Positions 23,206 through 32,999 of a DNA stretch of 46,638 nucleotides are shown one piece after another. Both the position numbers and the translations under genes were made by a program. Origin of the DNA: a bacterium (GTDB taxonomy: Bacteria > Bacillota > Clostridia > Oscillospirales > Acutalibacteraceae); assembly GCA_004560045.1 (NCBI GenBank), contig SFWF01000007.1, positions 1 through 46,638 of the forward strand. The letters run 5' to 3'. Every line of letters starts with the position of its first letter. Within the stretch, counting starts at the first letter, position 1. Under the pieces are notes generated by a model. The model made no database searches. It saw only the letters and a list, made by a program, of their open reading frames with translations, and was not told the DNA's origin.

Positions 23206-26010
23206 TTAGTCGGCAAAATCGATGGTTTTGACGACCTTAGCACAACGTGCGCAAACGGTAGGATGCTCAGCGTCGGCACCTACGGTATTGCCGAAGGACC
23301 AGCAACGTGCGCACTTTTCGCCCGCCGCATGCTCGGCGGTAACGCTCATATCGAGGGTCTCGCTCTTATAGCTTCCGCCCTTACCCTTTTTGAGCTCGAA
23401 ATCGGAAACCATAAATACGGTGGGAAGGATGTCCTTGACGCTTTCGGCGAAGTCGTAAAGCTCGCCGTCGGCATAAAGGGTAACCTTAGCGTCGAGCGAA
23501 GCGCCGATAACCTTTTCGGAACGGGCTATTTCGAGAGCCTTCTTAACGTCGTCGCGCATTTCGTGGATCTTTTCCCAGCGAGCCATAAAGTCGGCGTCAT
23601 ATTCGCCCTTAGCCTCGGGGATAGCGTTATAAACTACGTGACGGGCATCACAGTCGGCGGTATGAGGCATAAACTGCCAGATCTCGTCGGCGGTGAAGGC
23701 AAGAATGGGAGATACAAGACGGGCAAGAGCGTCGAGTATCTTATAAATTGCGGTCTGAGCCGCTCTTCTGGTAGCACTGTCCTTGGCTTCTACGTAGAGA
23801 CGGTCCTTAAGCACGTCGAGATAGAAGTTGGACATATCGATAACGCAGAAATTATGAATAGCGTGGAAGATAATATGATATTCAAAGTTCTCGTAAGCCT
23901 CACGACAGGCCTTAACGACCTCGTCAAGACGCATAAGAGCCCAATGATCGATCTCCTCGAGCTTTGCTACGTCGACCATATCCTTGTTGGGGTCGAAATC
24001 GGAGATATTTCCGAGGATAAAGCGGGCGGTATTTCTGATCTTACGGTAGATCTCGGAAAGCTGCTTCAAAATATCCTGAGAAACGCGGATATCGGCGTGA
24101 TAGTCGGAGGAAGCAACCCAAAGGCGGAGGATATCGGCGCCGTACTGCTTAACGATATCGTCGGGGATGATGGTATTTCCAAGCGACTTAGACATCTTTT
24201 TACCCTCGCCGTCAACGACCCAGCCGTGGGTAACTACGGTTTTATAGGGGGCAATTCCGTCGGTTGCGACAGAGGTAAGAAGGGATGACTGGAACCAGCC
24301 GCGGTACTGATCGGCGCCCTCTAAGTAGAGGTCGGCAGGCTTCTTTAAATAGTCGCGGTTATCGAGAACGGCGGAATGAGAAACACCCGAATCGAACCAA
24401 ACGTCCATAATGTCGGTTTCTTTCTTGAAGCTCTCACAGCCGCAGGAGCACTTCGCACCTTCGACGATAAGCTCCTTTGCGTCGAGGGAATACCAGGCAT
24501 CGGCGCCCTGCTCACGGAAGATAGCGGCAATTTTCTTAATAGAATCGGGGGTAATATATTCCTTTCCGCAGTCCTCACAGTAGAACATAGGAATCGGAAC
24601 GCCCCAGGTACGCTGACGGGAGATACACCAGTCGCTACGGTCTCTTACCATTCCGGTAATTCTTCCCTCGCCCCACTCGGGTACCCACTTGACCTTCGAA
24701 ATTTCTTCGCAGGCCTTGTCGGCAAAGGCGGAAATGGAGCAGAACCACTGCTCGGTAGCGCGGAAGAGGATGGGGTTTTTACATCTCCAGCAATGAGGAT
24801 ACTGGTGAATGATTTTCTTAAGGGCAAAGAGGTAGCCGTTTTCGTCGAGCCATACGGCGATCTTCTTGTTGGCGGCTTCGGTGGGAAGTCCTGCGAACAT
24901 ACCGGCTTCTTCGGTGAGCACTCCCTTATTATCGACGGGAACGACCATTCCGATCTCGGGGTATTTACGGCAGACCTCAAAGTCGTCTACACCGTGACCG
25001 GGAGCGGTATGAACGCATCCCGTACCACTCTCTAAGGTTACGTGGTCGCCTACGATGATAAGAGAATCGCGGTCGATAAAGGGATGACGTGCAACCATAT
25101 ATTCGAGCTCGGCGCCCCTCACCTTTCCTACTACCTCGTAGTCGGTCTTTTCGGCGGCAGTCATAGCAGATTCAGCCAGCTCGGAAGCCATAATATAATT
25201 TTCGTCGCCAAAACGAACTACAGAATATTCATACTCGGGTCCTACGCAGATAGCAAGGTTTGCGGGAAGGGTCCAGGTGGTAGTCGTCCAGATTACGAAA
25301 TAGGTTTTAGCGGGGTCAACACCCATAGCGGTAAGAACGCCCTTGTCCTCCTTAACGGGGAACTTAACGTAGATAGAATAGCAGGGATCCTCGGCATACT
25401 CGATCTCGGCCTCTGCAAGAGCGGTCTGACAGTCGGAGCACCAATAAACGGGCTTGAGTCCCTTATAGATATAGCCCTTGTCGGCCATTTTTCCAAAGAC
25501 CTCGACCTGACGGGCAACGTATTCGTTTTTAAGGGTAAGATAAGGGTTGTCCCATTCGCCGAGAACGCCTAAACGCTCGAACTGCTTGCGCTGATCCTCG
25601 GCAAAGCCGATAGCAAACTCGCGGCACATTTTACGAAGCTCAACGGCCGAAACGCGCTCGCTGGACTTCATACCTGCGGCCTTACGGGCTTTAAGCTCGG
25701 TGGGAAGACCGTGGGTATCGTAGCCGGGAACAAAGGGTGCCTTGAAGCCGGTCATATTCTTATAGCGAACGACAAAGTCTTTAAGAGACTTATTGAGGGC
25801 GGTTCCCATATGAATAATTCCGTTAGCATAGGGAGGACCGTCGTGAAGAATGTATTCGGGCTTTCCTTCGTTAAGCTTTAAAAGCTCTTCGTATACTCCT
25901 TCCTCCTGCCACTTGGCTAAAGCCTCGGGCTCACGGGTGGGAAGTCCGGCACGCATGGGAAATTCGGTAGCCGGAAGGTTAAGTGTTTTATTGTAATCCT
26001 GCTGTTCCAT
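23206..26010 (-). CDS. ileS: isoleucyl-tRNA synthetase
   Basis: Class Ia synthetase of 934 aa with the editing CP1 domain. The HIGH-type motif appears as ANGIIHMGTALNK (HMGT at about 67-70), the variant used by many Firmicutes. KMSKS is intact in GEGKKMSKSLGN. A C-terminal zinc site has CARCWSF and CARCAKVV, typical of bacterial-type IleS. It has 18 nt to divIVA upstream and hence no T-box leader. Isoleucine starvation control, if any, cannot act locally here. Confidence 0.97.
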   Translation of the reverse strand: MEQQDYNKTLNLPATEFPMRAGLPTREPEALAKWQEEGVYEELLKLNEGKPEYILHDGPPYANGIIHMGTALNKSLKDFVVRYKNMTGFKAPFVPGYDTHGLPTELKARKAAGMKSSERVSAVELRKMCREFAIGFAEDQRKQFERLGVLGEWDNPYLTLKNEYVARQVEVFGKMADKGYIYKGLKPVYWCSDCQTALAEAEIEYAEDPCYSIYVKFPVKEDKGVLTAMGVDPAKTYFVIWTTTTWTLPANLAICVGPEYEYSVVRFGDENYIMASELAESAMTAAEKTDYEVVGKVRGAELEYMVARHPFIDRDSLIIVGDHVTLESGTGCVHTAPGHGVDDFEVCRKYPEIGMVVPVDNKGVLTEEAGMFAGLPTEAANKKIAVWLDENGYLFALKKIIHQYPHCWRCKNPILFRATEQWFCSISAFADKACEEISKVKWVPEWGEGRITGMVRDRSDWCISRQRTWGVPIPMFYCEDCGKEYITPDSIKKIAAIFREQGADAWYSLDAKELIVEGAKCSCGCESFKKETDIMDVWFDSGVSHSAVLDNRDYLKKPADLYLEGADQYRGWFQSSLLTSVATDGIAPYKTVVTHGWVVDGEGKKMSKSLGNTIIPDDIVKQYGADILRLWVASSDYHADIRVSQDILKQLSEIYRKIRNTARFILGNISDFDPNKDMVDVAKLEEIDHWALMRLDEVVKACREAYENFEYHIIFHAIHNFCVIDMSNFYLDVLKDRLYVEAKDSATRRAAQTAIYKILDALARLVSPILAFTADEIWQFMPHTADCDARHVVYNAIPEAKGEYDADFMARWEKIHEMRDDVKKALEIARSEKVIGASLDAKVTLYADGELYDFAESVKDILPTVFMVSDFELKKGKGGSYKSETLDMSVTAEHAAGEKCARCWSFGNTVGADAEHPTVCARCAKVVKTIDFAD

Positions 26011-26028
26011 TTTAGTTTCTCCTAAAAG

Positions 26029-26940
26029 TTATTTATGTTTTGCGAAAAAGCCCTTGGAAAAATTGGGCGAATCGTCTTCGGCTTCGGTTTCTTCTTCCTC
26101 GTCATCGTCGATGCTCTGAATGACGAAGCCCGTTGCGCTCTTTTCGGGGACTTCGGGAGCGGGCTCTTCTACGGGAAGGGGGATCGCGTCCATAACGATT
26201 GTAGCTTCCTCGGCGGTAGGCTCTTCGATAGCGACTTCTTCGGGCTCGGTAACTACCGGCTCGTCGACTACGACTGCGGGAGCGGCATCGGTCTTTTCGA
26301 TAAATTTAAGAAGATCGGGCTCGTTGTTTATTATCTCCTCGACGGTAGAGGCGGCAAGCTCAGGATTGAGTACGACCTCCTCGGGAAGCTTTGAAAGAGA
26401 CTCAAGGTGCTCTTTATATGTATTCTTAATGCTGGCCTTGAACTCGGCGACCTCGCTCTTAAGCTTATCGAAGAGAAGCTGCTCGCGGGTTACGGAATCC
26501 TTAGCGGCAAGGATCATTCCCTCCGACTTTCTTGCGGCCTCCTTGAGCATCAGGTCTACCTGAGCCTGAGCGTTTTTCTTCTGCTCAGTAAGGACGGCAT
26601 CAATTTCCTCAAGGGCTTTTTTAGTTCTGAGCTTAATATTCTCGGACTCGGCATTGGCGGCACCGACGGTTTCCTCAGCCTGCTTTTTAGCGTCTTCTAC
26701 AATAGAATCGGCAAGCTTTTGCGCACTGATGAGCACGGTATTGATACTGCTCATAGAAATGTCCTTGTCAGCAAGCTCCTTTTCGAGAGCGGCTATTCTC
26801 GTCTGCTGAGAGGCGAGCACGGCTTCGAACTGCTTATAATCTTCAAGGATCTTATCGAGGAATAGGTCGACCTCGTCCTTTTTGTAGCCGCTCATGGACG
26901 TACCGAATGCGGCTTCGCTTATATCTTTTGCTTTTAACAT
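26029..26940 (-). CDS. divIVA: DivIVA domain cell-division/polarity protein
   Basis: Membrane-curvature-binding coiled-coil protein. The N-terminal lipid-binding segment reads MLKAKDISEAAFGTSMSGYKKDEVDLFLDK, with the conserved Gly-Tyr pair. A long coiled coil (about 35-190) follows, then a Pro/Val-rich acidic linker and a short basic end (FFAKHK). I start at 26940 because AGGGGGAAC precedes this ATG; the alternative start at 26961 would read through that SD. The 303-aa size is larger than Bacillus DivIVA because of the acidic tail. It sits between ylmH and ileS as in other Firmicutes. Confidence 0.93.
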   Translation of the reverse strand: MLKAKDISEAAFGTSMSGYKKDEVDLFLDKILEDYKQFEAVLASQQTRIAALEKELADKDISMSSINTVLISAQKLADSIVEDAKKQAEETVGAANAESENIKLRTKKALEEIDAVLTEQKKNAQAQVDLMLKEAARKSEGMILAAKDSVTREQLLFDKLKSEVAEFKASIKNTYKEHLESLSKLPEEVVLNPELAASTVEEIINNEPDLLKFIEKTDAAPAVVVDEPVVTEPEEVAIEEPTAEEATIVMDAIPLPVEEPAPEVPEKSATGFVIQSIDDDEEEETEAEDDSPNFSKGFFAKHK

Positions 26941-26957
26941 AAAAAAGTTCCCCCTGA

Positions 26958-27698
26958 TCAAATATACTTTTTTGCTTTTAAAATAAGACGGTCTTTTTTC
27001 GTTTTTCCGTCAATTGAATCGATAATAAATTTTCCCTTCGAGCGAACGGTTACGGTATCGCCGTTCTTTACGGTTTTTACCGCCTTGTCACAACAGACCG
27101 AATTAACGAGGACTAACTTCTGCTCGATGAATTCGGCGGCTTTTGCACGGGAACCGCCTATTAGGGCGGCTACTACACAGTCGAGCCTTGCGGAGGCGAC
27201 GGTATCCGAAAGCTCGGAAAAACCCGTATGCCCCGGGAGAGGCTCTGAAAAGCCTTCGGTAACGGTTACTCCCACACCCGAGATCTTAGTTATCTGCGTT
27301 TTGACGAAGTTTACTATATCCGACGAAAAGAAGGCTACCGCTCTACCCTTTTCAATAAGGATATCCCCTACCGTTTCGCGGGTTATGCCTAAAGACATAA
27401 AGGTCCCGAGAAAATGCCTATGGGAAAGCGTATCGCTTTCCCTGAATTTAAAGGTTAAGGCGGTGATCGGAAAATAGCCGTCCTCGGGCTCACCCCAATC
27501 GGGAAAGACTCCGAAATATACCCTTTCGGCCTCGGAAAATCCGCCGAAAAAGCTATAGCGACAGCCCTGAAGCCTTACGGTATTTAAGATCTCGGCTACC
27601 TCCTCGGGGCGCAAAAAGCCCACGAATTTAGGCGTGGCAGAGACGTCGGATATACGGATAGCGTCGTTTATTCGCGATACTAAAAGCGACTGCTCCAT
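26958..27698 (-). CDS. ylmH: YlmH-like RNA-binding S4 domain protein
   Basis: Homologue of Bacillus YlmH. The C-terminal S4 domain is visible as SARLDCVVAALIGGSRAKAAEFIEQKLVLVN with a following VKNGDTVTVRSKGKF loop. The N-terminal part contains FLRPEEVAEI and FFGGFSEAERVYFGVFPDW. In B. subtilis YlmH binds ribosomes and helps recycle 50S subunits carrying stalled peptidyl-tRNA. Length 246 aa is typical. It overlaps the sepF stop by one base and precedes divIVA by 17 nt. Confidence 0.92.
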   Translation of the reverse strand: MEQSLLVSRINDAIRISDVSATPKFVGFLRPEEVAEILNTVRLQGCRYSFFGGFSEAERVYFGVFPDWGEPEDGYFPITALTFKFRESDTLSHRHFLGTFMSLGITRETVGDILIEKGRAVAFFSSDIVNFVKTQITKISGVGVTVTEGFSEPLPGHTGFSELSDTVASARLDCVVAALIGGSRAKAAEFIEQKLVLVNSVCCDKAVKTVKNGDTVTVRSKGKFIIDSIDGKTKKDRLILKAKKYI

Positions 27699-28147
27699 TA
27701 CATAAAGTAATTCTGCTCGTCGAAATCGTCGATAAGAAGCTCGCCTGCGATATCGGTATGCTCGGGTACGATAATGAAGGTATTGTTAGCGATTTTTTTA
27801 AGCTTGCAGGAAAGAGCATAAGCGGCGCCGCTCATAAAATCGACTATGCGGCGGGATACGTCCTTATTGGCGGTTTCGAGATTTAAGACGACGGTTTTGC
27901 CCTGAATAAGGTGATCGGCGATACCTGCGACCTCGTCGAATACCTCGGGACGAACGATAACGACCTTCATGGCCGAGGGGGCAGCACCTGCCTGCGGCTT
28001 TCTGTCGGAGCCGTAGCGCTTCTGAGGAGTTTCCTTCTTCACCTTCTGAGGAGCTTCTTCGGTTTCCTGCGCAGTTTCCTCAAAGCCCTCGTCGAGATCA
28101 TCCTCGTTTAGATTAACGAGATTTTTGAACATATCTTTGAATGCCAT
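27698..28147 (-). CDS. sepF: cell division protein SepF
   Basis: FtsZ-binding membrane anchor of the divisome. The N-terminal amphipathic stretch MAFKDMFKNLVNL binds membrane. A Glu/Lys-rich linker follows, then the DUF552 core VIVRPEVFDEVAGIADHLIQGKTVVLNLE and RRIVDFMSGAAYAL, with LPEHTDI-like end. Length 149 aa is normal. No ylmG is present between sepF and ylmH, unlike in Bacillus. Confidence 0.95.
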   Translation of the reverse strand: MAFKDMFKNLVNLNEDDLDEGFEETAQETEEAPQKVKKETPQKRYGSDRKPQAGAAPSAMKVVIVRPEVFDEVAGIADHLIQGKTVVLNLETANKDVSRRIVDFMSGAAYALSCKLKKIANNTFIIVPEHTDIAGELLIDDFDEQNYFM

Positions 28148-28165
28148 CTTTATTCTCCTTAAAAA

Positions 28166-28879
28166 TTATTTGTAATTTCTTTTTCCGAAAAGTGATGTTC
28201 CGACTCTTACCAAATTGCTTCCGCATTTAATAGCCTCGGCATAGTCGGAGGACATACCCATAGACAGATATTCCATACTAACATTATCTATTTTTTTGGC
28301 CCTGTTGTCAATAAACAGTTTATACATTTCTTCAAAATATGGAATAATTTCGGTCTTTTTTTCGCAAATCGGCGGAATGGTCATAAGTCCTCTGAGATTT
28401 ACACCGTCGATTTTGGCGATTTGAGGGATTATTTCGTCGAGCTCTTCCTTCATAAAGCCCGATTTATTTTCTTCCTTTCCTATATTTACCTCGAGAAGGA
28501 TATCGGTTTCAATTCCAAGGTCGCAGGAAAGCTTTCCGATAAGGTTTGCGAGCTTCAGCGAATGAACCGACTCGATCATCGCAACCCTGCCGACGATATC
28601 TTTGGCCTTGTTAGTCTGAAGATGACCGATAAAGTGACGGTGAACGGTAGGAAGAATATCCATTTCCTTTGATAAAAATTCCTGAACACGGTTTTCGCCG
28701 ATATACTTTATACCCGAGTTGATCGCGTGGTTGATTATTTCGGGAGGCACGGTTTTCGTAGCCGCAAGAAGGATTATATCCTCCCGTTTTTTGCCGACGC
28801 TGCTTGCCGCGTCACATATATGCCTTTCGATTTCGGCAAGATTTTCGCTTACCGCATCAGTATATGATTTTTCCGTCAT
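28166..28879 (-). CDS. YggS/PLPBP family pyridoxal phosphate homeostasis protein
   Basis: Binds PLP and influences vitamin B6 and amino acid pools; it has no known enzyme activity. The PLP lysine is Lys42 in LLAATKTVPPE. IGENRVQEF, HFIGHLQTNKAKDIV, LEVNIGKEENKSGF and LSMGMSSDYAEAI are family blocks. The 237-aa length is typical. Its presence just before sepF matches Bacillus ylmE-ylmF. It overlaps the 3' end of the HlyD-like gene by 23 nt. Confidence 0.95.
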   Translation of the reverse strand: MTEKSYTDAVSENLAEIERHICDAASSVGKKREDIILLAATKTVPPEIINHAINSGIKYIGENRVQEFLSKEMDILPTVHRHFIGHLQTNKAKDIVGRVAMIESVHSLKLANLIGKLSCDLGIETDILLEVNIGKEENKSGFMKEELDEIIPQIAKIDGVNLRGLMTIPPICEKKTEIIPYFEEMYKLFIDNRAKKIDNVSMEYLSMGMSSDYAEAIKCGSNLVRVGTSLFGKRNYK

Positions 28880-30065
28880 AGAGATTTCTTCCCTTCACAA
28901 TTATCTTGTCGTAAAGCCGAAGCTTTGAGGAATCGGAGGTATTGAGGGCACAGATATGATAATCGTCGCCCGAGAAGATTATATCGGCCTCAACAAACTT
29001 TGCTTCAAGACCGGAAACGACGTAAACGCCTGTCTTACCCTCAACGATTCGCATAGCCTCGGATTTTACCATAATTCCGCTATGCTCACTTTTAATTACG
29101 GTTACTTCGGCGGTTCTTACCGAGGCAAGCTCGCTGTTCATTTCGTTACAGCGAAGGATAAGCATCGCCTCGTCGCCCGATTTCGAGTTATTTACCTGCG
29201 CGACGGTGGTCGAAAGTCGGGCACTCGTCGAGATGTTGGTTTTTACCTCGATGGTATCGCCCTGACGGAAATAGCGGGAATCGTTCAGGGTTACGGGTAC
29301 GGCTAAATACCACTCGTAATCGTAAACGATCTTTCCGATTACGTTCTGCGGTACGGTATCCTCCCTCAGATCCTTAATATACTCGGGGGTATAGAGACTC
29401 AGGTCGTCGGTTTTAAGTTTGGATTCACATCCGTCGGCATTGGAAACAAAGTAGCCCGCCGTATCGGAATAGATATAGGATTTAGGGGTTCCGACGTTAC
29501 CCTCAAGCTTGGATTTTTCGGCATTAAGCGAATCCTTAAGGGCACCGAAGTCGCTTTGCTCCCCTATTGCGACCTGCTTTCGGGTCATCATGGTAAGCAG
29601 GTCGGAAACGACGGTTCCGAGATCGGAAAACCTTGAATCGGCGGTTTTGTAAAGAAAGCTGTTTAAGTAGCCGCTTATCCGCTCGTTTATCGTATCGACG
29701 TCGACGGCGGTAGAATCGTTATAGCCCTCGATCTCGGCAATAAGGCTCAGCTGCTCGTCGATCTCCTCGATGCGGGAGGCGGCGGCAGAGGCCGAATCGT
29801 TTTCGTAGACGTTGGCTATAGTTCCACCCTTGGCGATCTTCTCTCCGCTTGCAACAAGGAAATGCACCGTTCCGTCGGTATCGTCGGTTACGGTCACCTC
29901 GTTGCGGATAAAGGTCGCTACCCCGTCTATACCGTCGATATGCTCAAAGGAAACGGCCGATTCGGTAGAGATAGAGTTGACTGCGGAGGCGTAATACTGA
30001 TATATAAGAAAGACGACTACAGCCAGGGCTATAGCTATCTTTATAAGCTTGCTTCGCTTATTCAA
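28857..30065 (-). CDS. HlyD family membrane-anchored adaptor-like protein
   Basis: 402 aa. One N-terminal TM helix (about 8-25) follows a basic MNKRSKLIK start. A biotinyl-lipoyl-like half motif (GTVHFLVASGEKIAKGGTIANVYEN, about 64-88), a helical region (about 95-180) and beta domains (TAGYFV, FRQGDTIEVKTN) follow, as in membrane fusion proteins. No ABC or RND partner is nearby. Its place between miaA and yggS-sepF suggests a role linked to the envelope or division. That is inference from position only. Confidence 0.8.
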   Translation of the reverse strand: MNKRSKLIKIAIALAVVVFLIYQYYASAVNSISTESAVSFEHIDGIDGVATFIRNEVTVTDDTDGTVHFLVASGEKIAKGGTIANVYENDSASAAASRIEEIDEQLSLIAEIEGYNDSTAVDVDTINERISGYLNSFLYKTADSRFSDLGTVVSDLLTMMTRKQVAIGEQSDFGALKDSLNAEKSKLEGNVGTPKSYIYSDTAGYFVSNADGCESKLKTDDLSLYTPEYIKDLREDTVPQNVIGKIVYDYEWYLAVPVTLNDSRYFRQGDTIEVKTNISTSARLSTTVAQVNNSKSGDEAMLILRCNEMNSELASVRTAEVTVIKSEHSGIMVKSEAMRIVEGKTGVYVVSGLEAKFVEADIIFSGDDYHICALNTSDSSKLRLYDKIIVKGRNLYDGKIIY

Positions 30066-30993
30066 AATAACCGTTCCTTTCTAAAATTTCGAGAGCCGCA
30101 GAGGTAGCGTCCTCGGTCTCGTCACGGTAGATCCAGTTTATTCGTTCGTCCCTTCGAAACCAGGTAAGCTGACGCTTGGCGTAGCGTCGGGTAGAGGCCT
30201 TTAACCCTTCGACCGCTTCGCTAAGGGTAGCGTCTCCGCTGAAATACGGGAAAAGCTCCTTATGACCGATAGCCTGCGACGCGGTGGCGGCGTTTCTGCT
30301 TTTATAGGCTGCCTCGGCCTCGGAAAGCAGACCCTTCTCAAGCATTTTATCGACCCTCAGGTTAATTCTTTCGTAAAGGAGCTCGCGGTCGGAGAAGCTG
30401 AGTCCTATCATAAAGGGCTCGTAGGGCGAATCGTTCAGCCGCGACTCTTTAAGCTGACGGGTCATGGTAATTCCCGTAGAAAGATATATTTCGAAGGCTC
30501 TTATAATTCGTTTTTTGTTATTTGGGTGAAGTCGGTCGGCCGAATCGGGGTCGAAGGCTCGAAGCTCTTCGAGCATTGCCTGTCCGCCGATCCTATCGAA
30601 CTTTTCGGTAAGCTCGGCTCTTAAGGCTTCGGAGGAAGGCTCCTCGGAGAAGGTAACGTTATCGACAAGGGAGTTTATATAGAGTCCCGTTCCTCCGACG
30701 ATAACGACCGCCTTTCCCCTACCGTTAATATCATCTATGCGCTCGGCGGCTAACTTCACGAAATCGGCTACCGAAAAGCTCTCGGTAGGCTCTAAAAATT
30801 CGAGAAGATGATGTGGTATTCCGTCTTTTTCATCCTCGTCGACGGCGGCAGAGGCTATATGCATATTTTTATATATCTGCATTGAGTCGGCCGATATTAT
30901 TTCGGCATTGAGCTTTTTGGCGAGCTTTACCGAAAGGTCGGTTTTACCCGAGGCGGTAGGGCCGACGATTACGACTATTGGTATTTTTTTCAT
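30058..30993 (-). CDS. miaA: tRNA dimethylallyltransferase
   Basis: Adds a dimethylallyl group to A37 of tRNAs reading UNN codons (i6A37). The P-loop GPTASGKT is at 11-18, followed by ISADSMQIYK, HHLLEFLEP and VGGTGLYINSL, all MiaA signatures; SQAIGHKEL is further downstream. I start at ATG 30993, giving 311 aa; a TTG at 31026 with a GGAG SD could add 11 residues inside mutL. MiaB, which methylthiolates the product, begins the same transcription unit. Confidence 0.94.
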   Translation of the reverse strand: MKKIPIVVIVGPTASGKTDLSVKLAKKLNAEIISADSMQIYKNMHIASAAVDEDEKDGIPHHLLEFLEPTESFSVADFVKLAAERIDDINGRGKAVVIVGGTGLYINSLVDNVTFSEEPSSEALRAELTEKFDRIGGQAMLEELRAFDPDSADRLHPNNKKRIIRAFEIYLSTGITMTRQLKESRLNDSPYEPFMIGLSFSDRELLYERINLRVDKMLEKGLLSEAEAAYKSRNAATASQAIGHKELFPYFSGDATLSEAVEGLKASTRRYAKRQLTWFRRDERINWIYRDETEDATSAALEILERNGYFE

Positions 30994-30997
30994 ATTT

Positions 30998-32986
30998 TTA
31001 CTTTGTTCTTCCGAACTGCTTTTCAATCTGACTCCGTTTAAGCTCGAAGGCTACGGGACGACCGTGAGGACAGTAGAGAATATTGTTCGAGGAAAGGATA
31101 TCCTTGGCAAATTTTTCGAGCTCTGCGTCCGACTGCGCATTACCGCCCTTTATGGCGGCTCGGCAGGCAATATTATGATAGAGGTCGTCGAGTATCTCGG
31201 TTTCGGCGGTGCCGAATTTCACGAGATTTTCGGCGATATCACAGATAAGGACCATAACGTCGGTTTTAACGAGGCAGGCGGGTACGGCTCGGACAAGCAC
31301 CGATACGGTTCCGAATTCCTCTATTTCGAAGCCCGCGGAAGAAAGCAGGTCGAGATTATCGCAGACGGCGCGGTATTCCTCCCTCGAAAGGGTTACGGAT
31401 ACGGGAGAAAGAAGGGTCTGCACCTCGACGACTCCCTCACTTTTAAGCTTTTCGTAAAGAATTCTTTCGTGAGCGGCATGCTTATCGATAAACCATAGGC
31501 TACCCTTATACTGAACGAGGATATAGGTTCTGAAGGCTTCGCCGATGTATTTAAACTCGGTCTCGGTATCCTTAAGGAAGGAGGCGGTCTCGAAGGTCTC
31601 GTCCCCGTCGGAGAAGGCACTTATAATCTGCTCAAAAACGGTTTTTCCCTTCACTTCGGACTTTGGCACTATGACCTCTACGGGGGTAGGCTCGGGGGGC
31701 TTTACGGGCTCGGGGGCCTTTACCGCCGAGTAGTCGGGAAGAACTACGGGAGTATCGGAAACGAGGGGCGTCGTAAAATCGGAAAGGGTCGAACGGATCG
31801 GCTCCGCTCGCTTCGGAGGAGCATATACGGGAGCAGACGGCTTTTTTTCTACATATGGAGCGTAGAGCCTTTCGGCAGGCGTCGGCTTATTTTCCTTTTC
31901 GGCAAATCTGGCCTTATACTCCTCGGTAGTCATACGCTCAAAGGGAGCGGGGGCTTTAGGCTTTACCGTAGCTTTAATTTCGAGCTCGGGACGGGTATCG
32001 GACGCTAAAAGCGCGTTTTTGGCGGCGTAGTATACCGCTTCAAAAATCGCCTTTTCGTCGGAGAAACGGACCTCGGTCTTAGCGGGGTGAACGTTTACGT
32101 CGACCCTATCGAAGGGAAGCTCGATATTAAGCACGCAGGCAGGAAATTTTCCGACCATTACCGAGCTTTTATAGGCCTGATCCAGCGCCTTTGCCACAAC
32201 TCCCGAACGGATAAAACGGTTGTTTAAAAATACGTACTGACCGCTTCTCGAAGAACGGCAGTAGATAGGCTTTACTATCATTCCGCTTACCCTTATTCCC
32301 GAGGTTGTCGAATCGGCGGGGATGAGACCTGCGGCAAATTCACGGCCGAGCACGGTATAGCAGGCCGACTCTAATTTCCCGTCGCCGGGGCTTGTAAGTA
32401 TAAGCTTAGAATCCTTTATAAGCTTGAAGGAAATTTCGGGATGTGAAAGGGCGATAGCGTCCATAAGGGAGGCTACAGCGGTGGCCTCGGAGGAGTCCTT
32501 TTTAAGGAATTTCATACGGGCAGGAGTATTATAGAAAAGGTCGCGGACGATTATGGTAGTACCCTCGGGGCAACCCGTCTCACTGTATTCCTTTTCGACT
32601 CCGCCCTCTAATACGTAGCGGGTTCCGACCTCCTCGTCGGCGGTTTTGGTCATTATTTCGACTCGGGCTACCGCGCCTACCGAGGCAAGGGCCTCGCCGC
32701 GAAAGCCGAGGGTCGCGATTTTAAAGAGGTCTTTTTCGTCGCGAATTTTACTCGTCGCGTGACGCAAAAAGGCGGTAGGCACCTGAGAGGCGGCTATTCC
32801 GCAGCCGTCGTCGGTAACGCGCATAAAGGTTATTCCGCCGCGCTGAATCTCGACGGTAATTCTTTTAGCACCCGCGTCGATAGAGTTTTCGATAAGCTCC
32901 TTTATGACAGATGCAGGGCGCTCGACAACCTCTCCTGCCGCAATAAGCTCGGCAAGAGACGAAGGTAGAACTCTTATATCTGCCAT
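30998..32986 (-). CDS. mutL: DNA mismatch repair protein MutL
   Basis: 662-aa GHKL ATPase. The N-terminal ELIENSIDAGA (Asn box), DDGCGI, TSKI and GFRGEALASV motifs are intact. A Pro-rich linker (about 340-460) precedes the dimerisation domain, which carries DKHAAHERILYE. This matches the DQHA(X)2E(X)4E metal site of endonuclease-type MutL, so nicking activity is expected. It starts 13 nt after mutS and ends 4 nt before miaA. Confidence 0.96.
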   Translation of the reverse strand: MADIRVLPSSLAELIAAGEVVERPASVIKELIENSIDAGAKRITVEIQRGGITFMRVTDDGCGIAASQVPTAFLRHATSKIRDEKDLFKIATLGFRGEALASVGAVARVEIMTKTADEEVGTRYVLEGGVEKEYSETGCPEGTTIIVRDLFYNTPARMKFLKKDSSEATAVASLMDAIALSHPEISFKLIKDSKLILTSPGDGKLESACYTVLGREFAAGLIPADSTTSGIRVSGMIVKPIYCRSSRSGQYVFLNNRFIRSGVVAKALDQAYKSSVMVGKFPACVLNIELPFDRVDVNVHPAKTEVRFSDEKAIFEAVYYAAKNALLASDTRPELEIKATVKPKAPAPFERMTTEEYKARFAEKENKPTPAERLYAPYVEKKPSAPVYAPPKRAEPIRSTLSDFTTPLVSDTPVVLPDYSAVKAPEPVKPPEPTPVEVIVPKSEVKGKTVFEQIISAFSDGDETFETASFLKDTETEFKYIGEAFRTYILVQYKGSLWFIDKHAAHERILYEKLKSEGVVEVQTLLSPVSVTLSREEYRAVCDNLDLLSSAGFEIEEFGTVSVLVRAVPACLVKTDVMVLICDIAENLVKFGTAETEILDDLYHNIACRAAIKGGNAQSDAELEKFAKDILSSNNILYCPHGRPVAFELKRSQIEKQFGRTK

Positions 32987-32999
32987 AAGATCAGCTCCT

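Noticed and set aside
23263..24288. 341-aa plus-strand open frame
   Set aside because: It lies wholly opposite ileS, has no SD or promoter and no recognisable domain; long antisense frames arise here from codon bias.
24376..25572. two further plus-strand frames opposite ileS
   Set aside because: Same reason: antisense shadows of a conserved, complete gene.
26011..26028. T-box leader for ileS
   Set aside because: Only 18 nt separate divIVA and ileS; no room for a T-box. The same holds for the short trpS leader at 7752-7785.
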